DNA of 64,000 bases from assembly GCA_963668655.2 (NCBI GenBank), contig CAXXPQ010000003.1, positions 62,001 to 126,000 on the forward strand, written 5' to 3'. The notes below the pieces were generated by a model. It was given only the letters and a program-made list of their open reading frames with translations, did not search any database and was not told the origin of the DNA. Position numbers and translations under genes: made by a program. The DNA is from G963668655 sp963668655. Lineage in GTDB: Bacteria; Myxococcota_A; SURF-8. Below, piece after piece: positions 24,303 to 34,162 of this stretch; position 1 is the first letter of the stretch; each line of letters begins with the position of its first letter.

Positions 24303-26798
24303 ATGCCGGGATGGCAAATCGACGTGGTTCGGGAAAACCTGCGGGGGCTGGCGGCAAGGCCCTTCATACCGGCGGGATTTTTCCTTGCCTCGGGCATCTT
24401 CTGTTCGCATCGCTTCGCGCTTTCGCCGCATTCCCTGGAACTGAACCTGCTTTTCATCGTTCCGATTCTCATCGCCATGTTCTTTCCCTGGATCCGCACG
24501 CCCCTGTCTCGACTGGCGTTTCTGGCGCTATCCGCCTTTCTTCTGGGCATGTGGACGGAGAGCCTGCACGCCGCGTCCGATCTCGAACCGGAGGATGTCT
24601 CTTTCCAGGTCGGCAATCGGGAGACCGTGGAAGTCAGCGGCATCGTGGAACGGGCTCCCGAGCACGGCCGCCGCGCCTTGCAGGTGCTGATCCGCGCGGA
24701 GTATTGCCGCCCGAAGGGAAAACCCGGGCGGGTTTGTTCGGGGCGCGTGCTGGTGTTCGTGGCGGACGGGCGGGTGTCCTGTCGAGCAGGGGATCGTGTG
24801 CGGGCCGGTTTGCGCCTGCGTGACGCGCGCAACGAAGGCCATCCGGGGTGTTTCGATTATGCCGCCTATTTGAAGCACCGGGACATCCGGGTGACGGCCT
24901 TCCTGCGAAAGGGTTCGTCCATCCGGCTGCTGGAACGGATGGCCGAGGATTCGTTGTTCTCGGCTTTAGAAAGACGGCGCGGCAGGCTGGCGGAATGGAT
25001 CGAGTCCCACGCTCGCCCGGAAAGCCGGGAGGTGCTGAAAGCTCTGTCCCTGGGGATGCGCAAGGCCGTGCCCGAATCCGTGGACCGGGTGTTCGCGGCT
25101 TCCGGAACGGCCCATCTTCTGGCGATCTCCGGCCTGCACCTGGGTGTCATGGCTCTGTGGGTTTTCTGGCTGTCCGCCGGAATCGCCCGCCGTTTGCCGT
25201 TCTTTCTGCGCCGCTACGCGCCCGGACAGGTGGCCGCTCTGGCGACGCTTCCGGCGATATGGGGATACGCGTTCCTGGCCGGTCTGCGTCTGGCCACGCT
25301 GCGGGCGGCCGTGATGGTGAGCGTCTATCTGCTCGGACGGCTTCTATGGAAACGCTCGGACGGCATGAACAGCCTGTTCATCGCGGGTTTCGGCATCCTG
25401 CTCTTTTTGCCCCATTCCCTTTTCGAGCCCGGTTTCCAGTTGAGTTTCATATCCGTTTTCGGCATCATTTTCGGCATTCCGCGAATCGAAACGCTGGTTT
25501 CCGGGTTTCCGCGTCCACGATGGGCGCGAAACCGGATCCTTCGCGCCGCCGGAACCTATCTGTTTTTCATCATGGCGAGCAGTCTGGTCTGCTTTCTGGT
25601 CACGGCTCCCGTGCTGGCGGCTCATTTTCATCGGATTTCCCTTTCCGGACTCGTCATGAACGTCCTTGTCGTTCCGATTTTCTCGCTATTTCTGATTCCT
25701 CTTCTGGGTCTGGCCACGGCGCTCTGGTTTCCGGCTCCGGAACTGGCGCACTGGCCCTTGCATGGCGCGGATCGGCTCTTTTCTCTTACGTTTCAGGCCC
25801 TCCAGGCGGCGACGGATCGGCTGGACGGCGTGATCTATCTTCCACGATCGTCGCTTTTTCTTCCACTTCTGACCCTCTCGGGCCTGTTCCTGCTGGCTTC
25901 CACGTTTCCTCGCCCCCATGGCCGTCGCGGACGCCCACCCGGCCGGATCTGGCCGGATGGCCGCAGGGACCGGGCAGCTCGCATCGCGGCCCTGTATCTC
26001 ATCCTGCTTTCATTCGGAATTTTCGGCTTCCGCCTGGACGCACCGGCTCTCTCGAACGGGATGGAGATCGTCGTTCCGCATCTTCCGGCGGGAAACGCCG
26101 TCATGCTGCGCCATCCGGACGGCGGGACGGAACTGTTTTCCGTGGGTCGGTTGCTGGATGGCGATCGGGATCCGGTGAAGGAAATCCTGGCCCCGATGGT
26201 CTGGAACACGGGAAGCACGTCTGTCGAGCGTGTATGGTTAACCGGTCGAAGTTCTTCCGAACGAGACGCTTCCGAGCGACTGAAAACGTTTCTCGACGTT
26301 CACGAACGATTGGAGGCCGATTATTCATCATCGGAATGGGCCTGTCGCGGTCCCGATGACTTGCGCTCCTGCGAACGGAAAAACGACGGCTCGGTGGTCG
26401 TCCTGATCTTGCGAAAACAGGGTCGCAGGGGAAAGGACGTACTGCTTTTCGATGTCGCCTTTCAGACGGAACGGCTGCTGATTCTGCCGTCTCCGCACCG
26501 TATCGAAGCCCGCGACTGGACACGTATCCGCAATGTCCGAGGAAATCCGGAAACCCACGTGATCGCCTTCGGCCCCGGCCGCCTGAAATCTTTCAAGGAA
26601 ATGATTGACCGGATCGGCCCCGCTTCTGTTACCCTGTCCATGAACCGTCACCTGCGGCGCTATCTGAGCGCCGACGACTGGCGGCGGATGCGGACCCGCT
26701 TTCCCGAAATCCTTCGTACGGATCGGGACGGGGCGGTGCGGATCCGGCCCGGGTCACCACCGGAGGGACTGGCCACGACCTGGCGGGATGTTCGCTGA
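24303..26798 (+). CDS. comEC: ComEC/Rec2-like DNA uptake channel, degenerate MBL domain
   Basis: Inner-membrane channel thought to pass single-stranded DNA during natural transformation. With the ATG at 24303 (AAGGA 7 bases ahead) the protein has 831 residues. It has an N-terminal membrane/OB-type part (DUF4131-like; GRVLVFV, GHPGCFDYAAYLKHRDI) and the competence domain with AASGTAHLLAISGLHLGVM and about nine further helices to residue 600. The C-terminal region keeps the beta-lactamase-fold layout (GNAVMLRHPDG). The metal-binding stretch LTHPHADH is replaced by VWLTGRSSSERD (644-655), and the later LLTGD block reads LLFDV. It may therefore be a channel without nuclease activity. No other competence genes are nearby. 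Confidence 0.85.
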   Translation: MPGWQIDVVRENLRGLAARPFIPAGFFLASGIFCSHRFALSPHSLELNLLFIVPILIAMFFPWIRTPLSRLAFLALSAFLLGMWTESLHAASDLEPEDVSFQVGNRETVEVSGIVERAPEHGRRALQVLIRAEYCRPKGKPGRVCSGRVLVFVADGRVSCRAGDRVRAGLRLRDARNEGHPGCFDYAAYLKHRDIRVTAFLRKGSSIRLLERMAEDSLFSALERRRGRLAEWIESHARPESREVLKALSLGMRKAVPESVDRVFAASGTAHLLAISGLHLGVMALWVFWLSAGIARRLPFFLRRYAPGQVAALATLPAIWGYAFLAGLRLATLRAAVMVSVYLLGRLLWKRSDGMNSLFIAGFGILLFLPHSLFEPGFQLSFISVFGIIFGIPRIETLVSGFPRPRWARNRILRAAGTYLFFIMASSLVCFLVTAPVLAAHFHRISLSGLVMNVLVVPIFSLFLIPLLGLATALWFPAPELAHWPLHGADRLFSLTFQALQAATDRLDGVIYLPRSSLFLPLLTLSGLFLLASTFPRPHGRRGRPPGRIWPDGRRDRAARIAALYLILLSFGIFGFRLDAPALSNGMEIVVPHLPAGNAVMLRHPDGGTELFSVGRLLDGDRDPVKEILAPMVWNTGSTSVERVWLTGRSSSERDASERLKTFLDVHERLEADYSSSEWACRGPDDLRSCERKNDGSVVVLILRKQGRRGKDVLLFDVAFQTERLLILPSPHRIEARDWTRIRNVRGNPETHVIAFGPGRLKSFKEMIDRIGPASVTLSMNRHLRRYLSADDWRRMRTRFPEILRTDRDGAVRIRPGSPPEGLATTWRDVR

Positions 26799-26913
26799 AC
26801 CCCGTTTTTCCGGCGTTCGATTCCGTCACCCGGCGCGGCATCCGGACGGCGCGGCCCGTCGGCCTCGAAAACGCGATCTTCGGCCGAAAACCCATTGGAA
26901 GGAGCCCTGCCCC

Positions 26914-28257
26914 ATGACGACCGACTTTGACCTGACCATCGACGCATTGACTTCCGGGGGCGCGGGCATCGGCCGCCGGGAAGGCAAGGCGGTTTTCGTG
27001 GAAGACGCCTGCCCGGGCGACCGGCTGCGCGTACGCACCGTAAAGGAGCACAAGCGCCACGAGGAAGCAGGGCTTCTGGAAATCCTGGAGCCGTCCATCC
27101 ACCGATGCGCCCCGTTCTGCCCGCATTTCGGCGTTTGCGGCGGCTGCCGGTGGCAACACGTCCGCTACGACCGGCAGGTGACGGAGAAAACGGAAATCGC
27201 CGTACAGAACCTGAAGCGAATCGGCGGGCTGACGTTTCCGGAAGTCCGCGTCCATCCATCGCCGGAACCTCGGGGATATCGCCTCAAAGCGCGCTTTCAA
27301 TGGGGAGCGAACGGAGAGCTCGGCTATTTCCAAGCCGGAACGCACGATATCGTTCCCATCGACTCCTGCCCGATCCTGTTTCCGGAACTGGAAGATCTGC
27401 GGCAACGCCTGTTCGCACGTCTGCAAGACGGACCGGCCTTTCCAGGGGAACTGGAACTGGGCTGGTCTCCTTTGGAGAAAAAGGGCGCGGCGGCGTTTTA
27501 TCTTCGGGAAAACGTCCGAGCGAACGGCAATCGGCGGCGGAACCGGCCGGACCTGGAGAAATTGCTCTCTCTGCCGGAACGCCTGCCGGATCTTGGCGGC
27601 GTGGTGGTCTGGGCGGCGGAAACACGCCATGTCCAGGGGCAGACCGCCCTGTCCCTGGGAGAAAAAGATGCTGCGGTTCCTCACGAAATCGACGCCTTCT
27701 GGCAAATCAACCGCCCCCTGAACGACGAGGCCCGGCGCGTCCTGGAAAACGAATGCCGGAACCTGACGGCCGAACGGGGGCGAAATCCGGAACTGGCCGA
27801 CCTTTTCGGAGGGTCCGGAAATCTCTCCATCCCGCTTCTGCCCTTCTGTCGGCGGGTTTTCCTTGTGGAGACGCAACCCCTGGCGGTGAACATGGCGCGA
27901 AAGCACGCCCCCGAACCGGCCGCCGCGCACCCGCGGCTTCGGGTGATCGAAAGCGAGGCCGACCGGGCGTTTTTCCGTCTGGCCAAGGAAGACGCCCGCC
28001 TGGATCTTCTGATTCTGGATCCTCCCCGGGAGGGGTTTCGCAACGGGGCGAACGCCTTTTCGAAAGCGTTTTCGGATCCCGACCGTCTGCCCCGGATCCT
28101 GGCGTACCTGTCCTGCAACCCCGCCACGCAGGCCCGAGACCTGGCGGGCTGGGCCGCGTTGGGATACCGGCCGAAGGCGCTGCATGTCCTGGATTTCTTC
28201 CCGCAGACGCCGCACGTGGAAAGCCTGGCCGTTCTGGAACGAGATGAAAAGCGCTGA
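26914..28257 (+). CDS. rlmD: 23S rRNA m5U methyltransferase (RlmD/RumA type)
   Basis: SAM-dependent enzyme methylating C5 of a uridine, most likely in 23S rRNA. The ATG at 26914 with GGAG 9 bases upstream gives 447 residues. An N-terminal TRAM domain (about 1-60) is followed by an iron-sulfur cluster motif: Cys69-x5-Cys75-G-G-Cys78, with a fourth Cys in DSCPIL. The methyltransferase core has LFGGSGNLS, LILDPPREG and the catalytic Cys in YLSCNPATQARDL. The exact uridine (1939, 747 or other) cannot be decided from sequence alone. It follows the comEC-like gene by 115 bases and ends before a bidirectional terminator. Confidence 0.85.
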   Translation: MTTDFDLTIDALTSGGAGIGRREGKAVFVEDACPGDRLRVRTVKEHKRHEEAGLLEILEPSIHRCAPFCPHFGVCGGCRWQHVRYDRQVTEKTEIAVQNLKRIGGLTFPEVRVHPSPEPRGYRLKARFQWGANGELGYFQAGTHDIVPIDSCPILFPELEDLRQRLFARLQDGPAFPGELELGWSPLEKKGAAAFYLRENVRANGNRRRNRPDLEKLLSLPERLPDLGGVVVWAAETRHVQGQTALSLGEKDAAVPHEIDAFWQINRPLNDEARRVLENECRNLTAERGRNPELADLFGGSGNLSIPLLPFCRRVFLVETQPLAVNMARKHAPEPAAAHPRLRVIESEADRAFFRLAKEDARLDLLILDPPREGFRNGANAFSKAFSDPDRLPRILAYLSCNPATQARDLAGWAALGYRPKALHVLDFFPQTPHVESLAVLERDEKR

Positions 28258-28318
28258 CATACGGGAGAGGCGATAGCGCACTCGCCGTATCTCCTTCAAC
28301 CGATTACGACAACCAACG

Positions 28319-28348
28319 AAAAACGGGGGCCCGAAGGCCCCCGTTTCC
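28319..28348. terminator. Bidirectional terminator
   Basis: ACGGGGGCC and GGCCCCCGT form a 9-bp stem with a CGAA loop, flanked by A-rich and T-rich ends. The leftward side has five T residues and suits the giant lipoprotein gene; the rightward side has only three and could serve the methyltransferase gene. Confidence 0.88.
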
Positions 28349-28367
28349 GGTTGGAATTGAAGAACGA

Positions 28368-31300
28368 CTATTGCTCGCCGTAGACGTGGAAGTTGTCGAT
28401 GCCCCATTCCTCGGCATAGGTTCCGTTGTCGCCGTAGACGAAGCGGATCTGGAACGTATCGGTCACGGCGACCAGAGCCGCCAGATCCAGAAGTTGGCTT
28501 TGGTAATTGTCATCCGGGAAACTGACCAGATCCTGCCAGTCGCCGCCGTTGACGGAAATCTGAACCACCGCAGGATCGCTGCCCGACCAGAAATCGTAGG
28601 CATGATCGAAGGCCAGCATGAACGTTCCGCAGTCCTCCGCCCGCGTGTACGTATCGGTGGTCAGAATCTCCTCGGTCATTTCCGTCCCGGAGGTATCCTT
28701 CAGGCCGATGAATCCGCCGTCCAGGTTGCTGATTCCGCTGATGCTGTCCGTCCAGGCCCAGGTTTTGCCGTCGGAGCCCGAATCCGTCACGGCCCAGGTG
28801 GCCGGAAGTTCGCTGTCGAAGGTCTCCAGAACGTCCGTGGCGCAGGCCATGTAAATGCACTGATATTCGCCGACATTTGCGCCGGCCTCGCAGCCGTTGC
28901 GGCATTCCGTCACGTCCCAGGCCAGTCCGAGATCGTTGCAGGTCTCCACGTCGCCGTCCAGGTTGCAGGCCATGACTCCCGGGGTGCAGATCTGCTCGGC
29001 GAAATCGATGGACAGCATGTAATCGCCGCTGGTGTAACTGCTGGCGCCGGTGACTACGAGGAAATAGCTTCCGGGAGCCACCGTGGCGACGATCTTCGAA
29101 TAGGAGTCTTCCCCGCCGTCGTCGTCGCTGGCGATCTCGGTGGTTCCGTCCATCTCGTACAGGAAGAACTCCGTATCCACCGTGTCTTCCGCGCCTTCCC
29201 AGGCGAAAGATTCCAGGGTGAGAAGATAGGTGACGTCACGCGAGGCCGCCCCCACCGTGATGTAGTACCAGTCCTCGTCGTCCCCGGAAGGCAGCGAGGC
29301 GTTGTAAAGCGCCGGATAGGCCGCGGGAACCATGGCGTTTTCCGGAAGATCGTTGGGTTCGACCTCCGCGTCGCCCGCCACGCCGCAGCGCGCGGTCTCG
29401 TTCACGACCTCGCAGGGCAGCGCGCAGGTTTCCGTGTCGTATCCGGTGCCCAGATCGTTGCAGATATCCAGATCGTTTCCGTTGCAGACCGTCTCGTCGG
29501 GCGTGCAGATGACTTCCGCGTAATCGACATTCAACAGGTATTCGCCCGTGGTGGAGGAATAGCCCGTGCTGACGACCTTCACCAGATAGTTGCCGGCCGT
29601 CGCGGGGACCGCCAGGAAGGAATACACGCCTTCGCCGTCGTCGTCATCGGAGTCCAGTGCATTATCGACATCGCCTTCCGCGTACAGGTAGATCATGGTG
29701 TCCACGTTGCCGCGGCTCCAGGCGGAAGTCTCGATGAGCAGCAGATAATCCGGCATCGGATCCGCCGCCGGAGGATTGAAGGTGAAGGCGTACCAGTCCA
29801 CATCGTCCGAGGGATCGATGCCGCCGTTGTAAGTGACCGGAAGCACGGCTCCCATCTGAACCGCGTTCTCGGGCAGGTCGTTGGGTTCTCCCTCCGCCGT
29901 TCCGGAAGGCGCACAACGCGGGAAAGCCTCGTCTCCCGTGCCCACCACTTCGCAGATGTTCGCGCAAACGTTCTGGATCCATTCGATGCCGTCGGCGTCG
30001 CAGGTTTCCACGGCTGTGAAATCATCCGAGCAGCGCGTTTCGTCCGGGGCGCAGATGATGGGCTGGCCGGAAATCCGCAGACCGTATTCCCCGACGGTGT
30101 CGGTATCGGCCGCGGAAGGAGAAGCGGCTACCTTCAGGTAATAGGTGCCCATGGCATTCGCATCGACGCCGTATTCCAGGAGACTGAAGTAGCCTTCGTC
30201 GGAACCGTCGTCGTCCGAGTCCAGTTCATTGGCGGTGTCGCCTTCGGCATAGAGCCAGATCTTGGTGTCGATCTCGTCGAGATCGTCGGTCACGGAATAG
30301 GTCTCGATGGTCAGGAGCAGCGGCGTATCGATGGTGAACTTGAACCAGTCCACGTCGCCTTCCGGATCGATGGCGGCCAGTAGTTCGGCCGGAAGCGTCG
30401 TGACGTCCACGATGTCGGCTTCCACCGCCGTTTCGTTCGGCTCGGATTCCACCTGCATGCCCATGGGCACGCAGACGCCTTCCACGTCTTCGTAGCCGAG
30501 TTCGCAGGGGCAGGTATACGTTTCGCCGTCGGTGGCCTCGCATACCTCGTGATTGTCCGCGTTGCAAGGATCCGAAGCGCAGGGGTCCCCGCAGGCAAAC
30601 GGATCGCTGGAGGGAATTTCCAGGAAGCCTTCCACGCATTCGCAGTCGAAGGCGTCCAGCGCGCTGGCGACGCACTCCGTGTTCGCGCCCGTGCAGGAGT
30701 TTTCGTCGCAGGGCGTCTTGCAGATGTCGCTGTCGTTCGGATCGGGATAATAACCCTCCATGCAGACGCACTCGAAGTTCGGATCGCTCCCCGGCAGGAA
30801 ATTGCAGGTCTCGTTGGCACCGGTGCAGGGATCGTCGTCGCAGGGATTCGGCAGGATCTCGATCGAAAGCGCGTACGGGGTGCAACTCAAGGAGAAGGCG
30901 CCGCGGACCCGCAGATAGAAACGATGGGTTTCCGGAGCCACGTAGATGATTTCCTCGTTGTCCGTGGAGGAACTGCTCCTCGCCACGTAGTCGTAGGCAT
31001 CGGCCGACGCCTGGTAGTTGTACAGGTAGATGTCCACATCGCCGTTGGCGTGCAGGAACTCCGCAGAGATGCGCACGGCGTCGCCCTGGTTCATGTCGAA
31101 GGCGAACCAGTCGAGATCGTATTCGTAGTTGCCGAACGCCATGGCGACCAGCTCGGAATTCGTATAGGGAAGCGTGACCAGGGCGGCCGTCTCTGCGCTG
31201 TCGTTGTCTTCGGCCGCGTCGTCCGTGCAATCGAAGAGGCAGGCGCCCTCGCCGTCGTCCCAGAGGAAGAGATCGTCGCAGACGCAGACGTAATCGTCCG

Positions 31301-33791
31301 CCTCCGCCCAGTCGATTTCGCAGTGGCTGTTATCGGAATAAGTGGTTTCACAATCCGCCGCGTCGCACGGATCGGCCACGCAGGCGGTGTCGTCCTCGTT
31401 CCAGACGGTATCGTTGATACAGGAACATTCGTAATTCGAATCGGTAATGGCGTTGGCGTGGCAGGCCATATCGGCGCCCGTGCACTGATCGGTACAGGGA
31501 TCGGCTCCCGCATAGACGTGCAGATCGTAGGTCGCGCAGGCCAGGGTTCCGTAGACCGCCATTTTCAGATAGAACGTACCGGCCGTGCCGACCGTGTAGC
31601 CGATGTGCTCGTTGTCGGAAGAGGTCGTACTGGCCTTGACGTAGCTGCTCATGCTGTTCTCGTGGTACAGATAAATGTCCACGTCGCCTTCTTCATCGAG
31701 GAACAGCGTGTCGATGAGAATCACGTCGCCCTCGGCCGCGGTGAAGGAATACCAGTCCTGGTCGTTCACCTCGATGGAGAGATCCTCCTTGTGGAAAGGA
31801 AGCGTCAGGGCCGTGGCGTGCTCCGCGTCGTCGTCGCCCGGATCCTCATACTCGTCGTCCGTACAGAATTCCTCGCAGACATTGGAGTCGTTGTAGATGA
31901 AACCGGCCTCGCAATCGCACTCGTAGGCGGGATCCTCGCCGGGCAGGAACTCGCAGACCTCATGTTCGCCGGTGCAGGGATTCTGCGTTTCGCACACGTT
32001 TTCGTAGGTTTGCCCTGTGATGGTCAACTCGTAGCTGGTGCAGACGCCTTCATCCTCCCACTGGCGGACCTTCAAAAGGAAGTCCCCGCCTTCCTCGCTG
32101 TAGTAATCCATGGCTTCCGTATCAGAGAAACCGTAGGTACCCTTCAGGCTGCTGGTGGGATCCTCCGCTTTGTACAGGAAGAAATCCAGATCCCCGTTGG
32201 CATTGATGAAGTTCAGTTGCATGTCGATCTGGGTGTTGGCCGGAACCGTGAAGGCGTACCAGTCATCGATCGGGCTGTAGAGTTTCAGATCCGCCTGGTT
32301 GAACGGCAGCGTGATCGCGGCGGCGTGCTCCGGATCCTGATTCGGCGCATAGGAATCGTCCTCGCACCACAGTTCGCAGTCGCCGGACGTGTCGTTCGGC
32401 AGGTAGCCGGGCTCGCATCCGCACTCGTAATTCGGATCTTCGCCGGGAAGCCAGTTGCAGACTTCGTAGTCTCCCGTGCATAGGTCGCCCGCATCGCAGG
32501 GATTTTGTATCAACTGAACCGAAAGTTCGTAATCGTTACAGCTTTCCTCGTCCCAGTTGACCACCGCCAGATAATAATAGCCGGTAACGAGCGCCTGGGC
32601 GATGATCTGCTCGGTGTCGGTATAGGATTCCGAATACAGATCCGGATCCTCCATATCCAGGTTGCCCGGGCCGTACAGGTACAGATCGATATCGCCGTTG
32701 GCGTGAATGAACGAGGCATCGATCTGGAAATAATCGTTCTCCCGGAGCGGGAAGACGAAGACATCCGCTTCCAGATCTTCCGTGCCCATGGCCACCAGAT
32801 CGTCCTTCAGGTACGGCAGATCGATGACCGTGGCCGTATCGTAATAATCGTTTTCTTCCAGCGCGTCGTCCTGGCAGAACATCTCGCAAACGGAGTTGGT
32901 ATCGCTCCAGGAGTAACCCGCGTCGCAGAGGCAGAGATACTTATCGCCTTCGCTCAGATCCACCACGCAATGGCTGTTGGCCGAATAGGCCGTAGCGCAA
33001 TCCACGCCATCGCAGAAATCCATCACGACGCAACCCGTGATGGGGTCGCCTTCGTAATCGGTGTCACACACGCAGGCCACGGTTCCCGTATCGCAATGGG
33101 CGTTGTCGCCGCAGGTGATGTCATCGCAACTCGCCGCCGGGTCGCACTGTACGTCCGGATCGCCCGAGTAGCCGTTATCGCAGAAACAATCGCCGCCGAA
33201 GCAGTAGGCGTTCGTGCCGCAGGCCACACCCTGGCAGGGATCTTCCGGAATGCAGCCGAGAATCGGATTGCCGGTGAACGTGTCGTCGCAGACACAACCC
33301 GACGTATCTTCCGTCTCGTCGTACGTGCAATGGGCGTTGTCTCCGCAAACGATACGATCGCATACGGACGTGCATTCCACGTCGGGATCGCCCTCGAAGC
33401 CACCGTCACAGTAGCAATCGCCTTCGCGGCAAGTGGCGTTGGTGCCGCAGGTGACGTTTTCGCACGGATCGACTTCCTCGTCGCCGTCCTCGTCGCCGTC
33501 GGTATCGCCGTCGGTGTCGCCGTCGGTATCGCCGTCGGTGTCGCCGTCGGTGTCGCCGTCGGTGTCGCCGTCGGTGTCGCCGTCGGTATCGCCGTCGGTG
33601 TCGCCGTCGGTGTCGCCGTCGGTATCGCCGTCGGTATCGCCATCCGTGTCGCCGTCCTCGGCCTGATCCTGGTCGCCATCGGTATCGCCGTCCGTGTCGT
33701 CATCACTGGAACTGGAACAGCCCCATGACATCAACATCAAGACAAGAATAAACGCGATCAGGCTCCGTTTCCTCCGCAGTAGCTTTCGCAT
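28368..33791 (-). CDS. Giant EGF/PPC mosaic lipoprotein with DGDT tether
   Basis: About 1,807 residues. The ATG at 33791 follows GGAAAGGAAAAGAC and fits better than an in-frame ATG 63 bases upstream. The lipobox is SWGC (Cys25). Residues about 31-100 form an acidic tether, with a (DGDT)13 run at 46-97. Then come five EGF-like modules (about 105-290; CGTNATC, CGDNAHC patterns). Four PPC-type beta-sandwiches alternate with EGF-like modules to about 1080, followed by three more PPC domains of the EPNDLPENA type with Cys-rich linkers. A C-terminal jelly-roll (about 1660-1807, FDHAYDFWSGSDPAVVQISVNGG) resembles MAM or carbohydrate-binding folds. A surface adhesin or receptor is inferred. No enzyme motif is visible. 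Confidence 0.85.
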   Translation of the reverse strand: MRKLLRRKRSLIAFILVLMLMSWGCSSSSDDDTDGDTDGDQDQAEDGDTDGDTDGDTDGDTDGDTDGDTDGDTDGDTDGDTDGDTDGDTDGDTDGDTDGDEDGDEEVDPCENVTCGTNATCREGDCYCDGGFEGDPDVECTSVCDRIVCGDNAHCTYDETEDTSGCVCDDTFTGNPILGCIPEDPCQGVACGTNAYCFGGDCFCDNGYSGDPDVQCDPAASCDDITCGDNAHCDTGTVACVCDTDYEGDPITGCVVMDFCDGVDCATAYSANSHCVVDLSEGDKYLCLCDAGYSWSDTNSVCEMFCQDDALEENDYYDTATVIDLPYLKDDLVAMGTEDLEADVFVFPLRENDYFQIDASFIHANGDIDLYLYGPGNLDMEDPDLYSESYTDTEQIIAQALVTGYYYLAVVNWDEESCNDYELSVQLIQNPCDAGDLCTGDYEVCNWLPGEDPNYECGCEPGYLPNDTSGDCELWCEDDSYAPNQDPEHAAAITLPFNQADLKLYSPIDDWYAFTVPANTQIDMQLNFINANGDLDFFLYKAEDPTSSLKGTYGFSDTEAMDYYSEEGGDFLLKVRQWEDEGVCTSYELTITGQTYENVCETQNPCTGEHEVCEFLPGEDPAYECDCEAGFIYNDSNVCEEFCTDDEYEDPGDDDAEHATALTLPFHKEDLSIEVNDQDWYSFTAAEGDVILIDTLFLDEEGDVDIYLYHENSMSSYVKASTTSSDNEHIGYTVGTAGTFYLKMAVYGTLACATYDLHVYAGADPCTDQCTGADMACHANAITDSNYECSCINDTVWNEDDTACVADPCDAADCETTYSDNSHCEIDWAEADDYVCVCDDLFLWDDGEGACLFDCTDDAAEDNDSAETAALVTLPYTNSELVAMAFGNYEYDLDWFAFDMNQGDAVRISAEFLHANGDVDIYLYNYQASADAYDYVARSSSSTDNEEIIYVAPETHRFYLRVRGAFSLSCTPYALSIEILPNPCDDDPCTGANETCNFLPGSDPNFECVCMEGYYPDPNDSDICKTPCDENSCTGANTECVASALDAFDCECVEGFLEIPSSDPFACGDPCASDPCNADNHEVCEATDGETYTCPCELGYEDVEGVCVPMGMQVESEPNETAVEADIVDVTTLPAELLAAIDPEGDVDWFKFTIDTPLLLTIETYSVTDDLDEIDTKIWLYAEGDTANELDSDDDGSDEGYFSLLEYGVDANAMGTYYLKVAASPSAADTDTVGEYGLRISGQPIICAPDETRCSDDFTAVETCDADGIEWIQNVCANICEVVGTGDEAFPRCAPSGTAEGEPNDLPENAVQMGAVLPVTYNGGIDPSDDVDWYAFTFNPPAADPMPDYLLLIETSAWSRGNVDTMIYLYAEGDVDNALDSDDDDGEGVYSFLAVPATAGNYLVKVVSTGYSSTTGEYLLNVDYAEVICTPDETVCNGNDLDICNDLGTGYDTETCALPCEVVNETARCGVAGDAEVEPNDLPENAMVPAAYPALYNASLPSGDDEDWYYITVGAASRDVTYLLTLESFAWEGAEDTVDTEFFLYEMDGTTEIASDDDGGEDSYSKIVATVAPGSYFLVVTGASSYTSGDYMLSIDFAEQICTPGVMACNLDGDVETCNDLGLAWDVTECRNGCEAGANVGEYQCIYMACATDVLETFDSELPATWAVTDSGSDGKTWAWTDSISGISNLDGGFIGLKDTSGTEMTEEILTTDTYTRAEDCGTFMLAFDHAYDFWSGSDPAVVQISVNGGDWQDLVSFPDDNYQSQLLDLAALVAVTDTFQIRFVYGDNGTYAEEWGIDNFHVYGEQ
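33501..33656 (-). repeat. 13 x 12-bp tandem repeat coding (DGDT)n
   Basis: Thirteen consecutive 12-base units (GGTATCGCCGTC and one-base variants as read on the plus strand), each coding one Asp-Gly-Asp-Thr unit. Only the third base of the Thr codon varies inside the array; the last two units have further changes. The array is in frame, so slippage would alter tether length in four-residue steps. Confidence 0.96.
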
Positions 33792-33964
33792 GTCTTTTCC
33801 TTTCCGATTAAACCCGTTGAACATTGATAAATACCGAATCCATAGATTCCCCAAAACAAGGCGGCCGGCCCTACGAGCCTTTTCCCCTTCGTTTTACTGA
33901 AGGAAAGTTTCCCACTTTATCCCACTCGTGATTTGGAGCGACCGTGTACAGCTTCGAGGGTTAT

Positions 33965-33992
33965 AGTTTATACAAGATGAGGTTTTAGTCAA
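33965..33992 (-). promoter_or_regulatory. Candidate sigma-70 promoter for the giant lipoprotein
   Basis: On the leftward strand TTGACT (33992-33987), a 16-base spacer and TAAACT (33970-33965), set in an AT-rich stretch. The leader would be about 165 bases. Confidence 0.4.
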
Positions 33993-34162
33993 TCCCCAAT
34001 TTTCGATCGGGAGGAAATTTCGTATAGGTCGGCAGGAAATCCATAAGAGGACTCTCGTGTATGCCGTTGTTTTTACTTGCATTATCACGAGCAATACTCA
34101 AGGGATGCGGCGAAAAATGGGAATTATTACAACAATGATTACCTTAAATAAATTTCTTGCCA

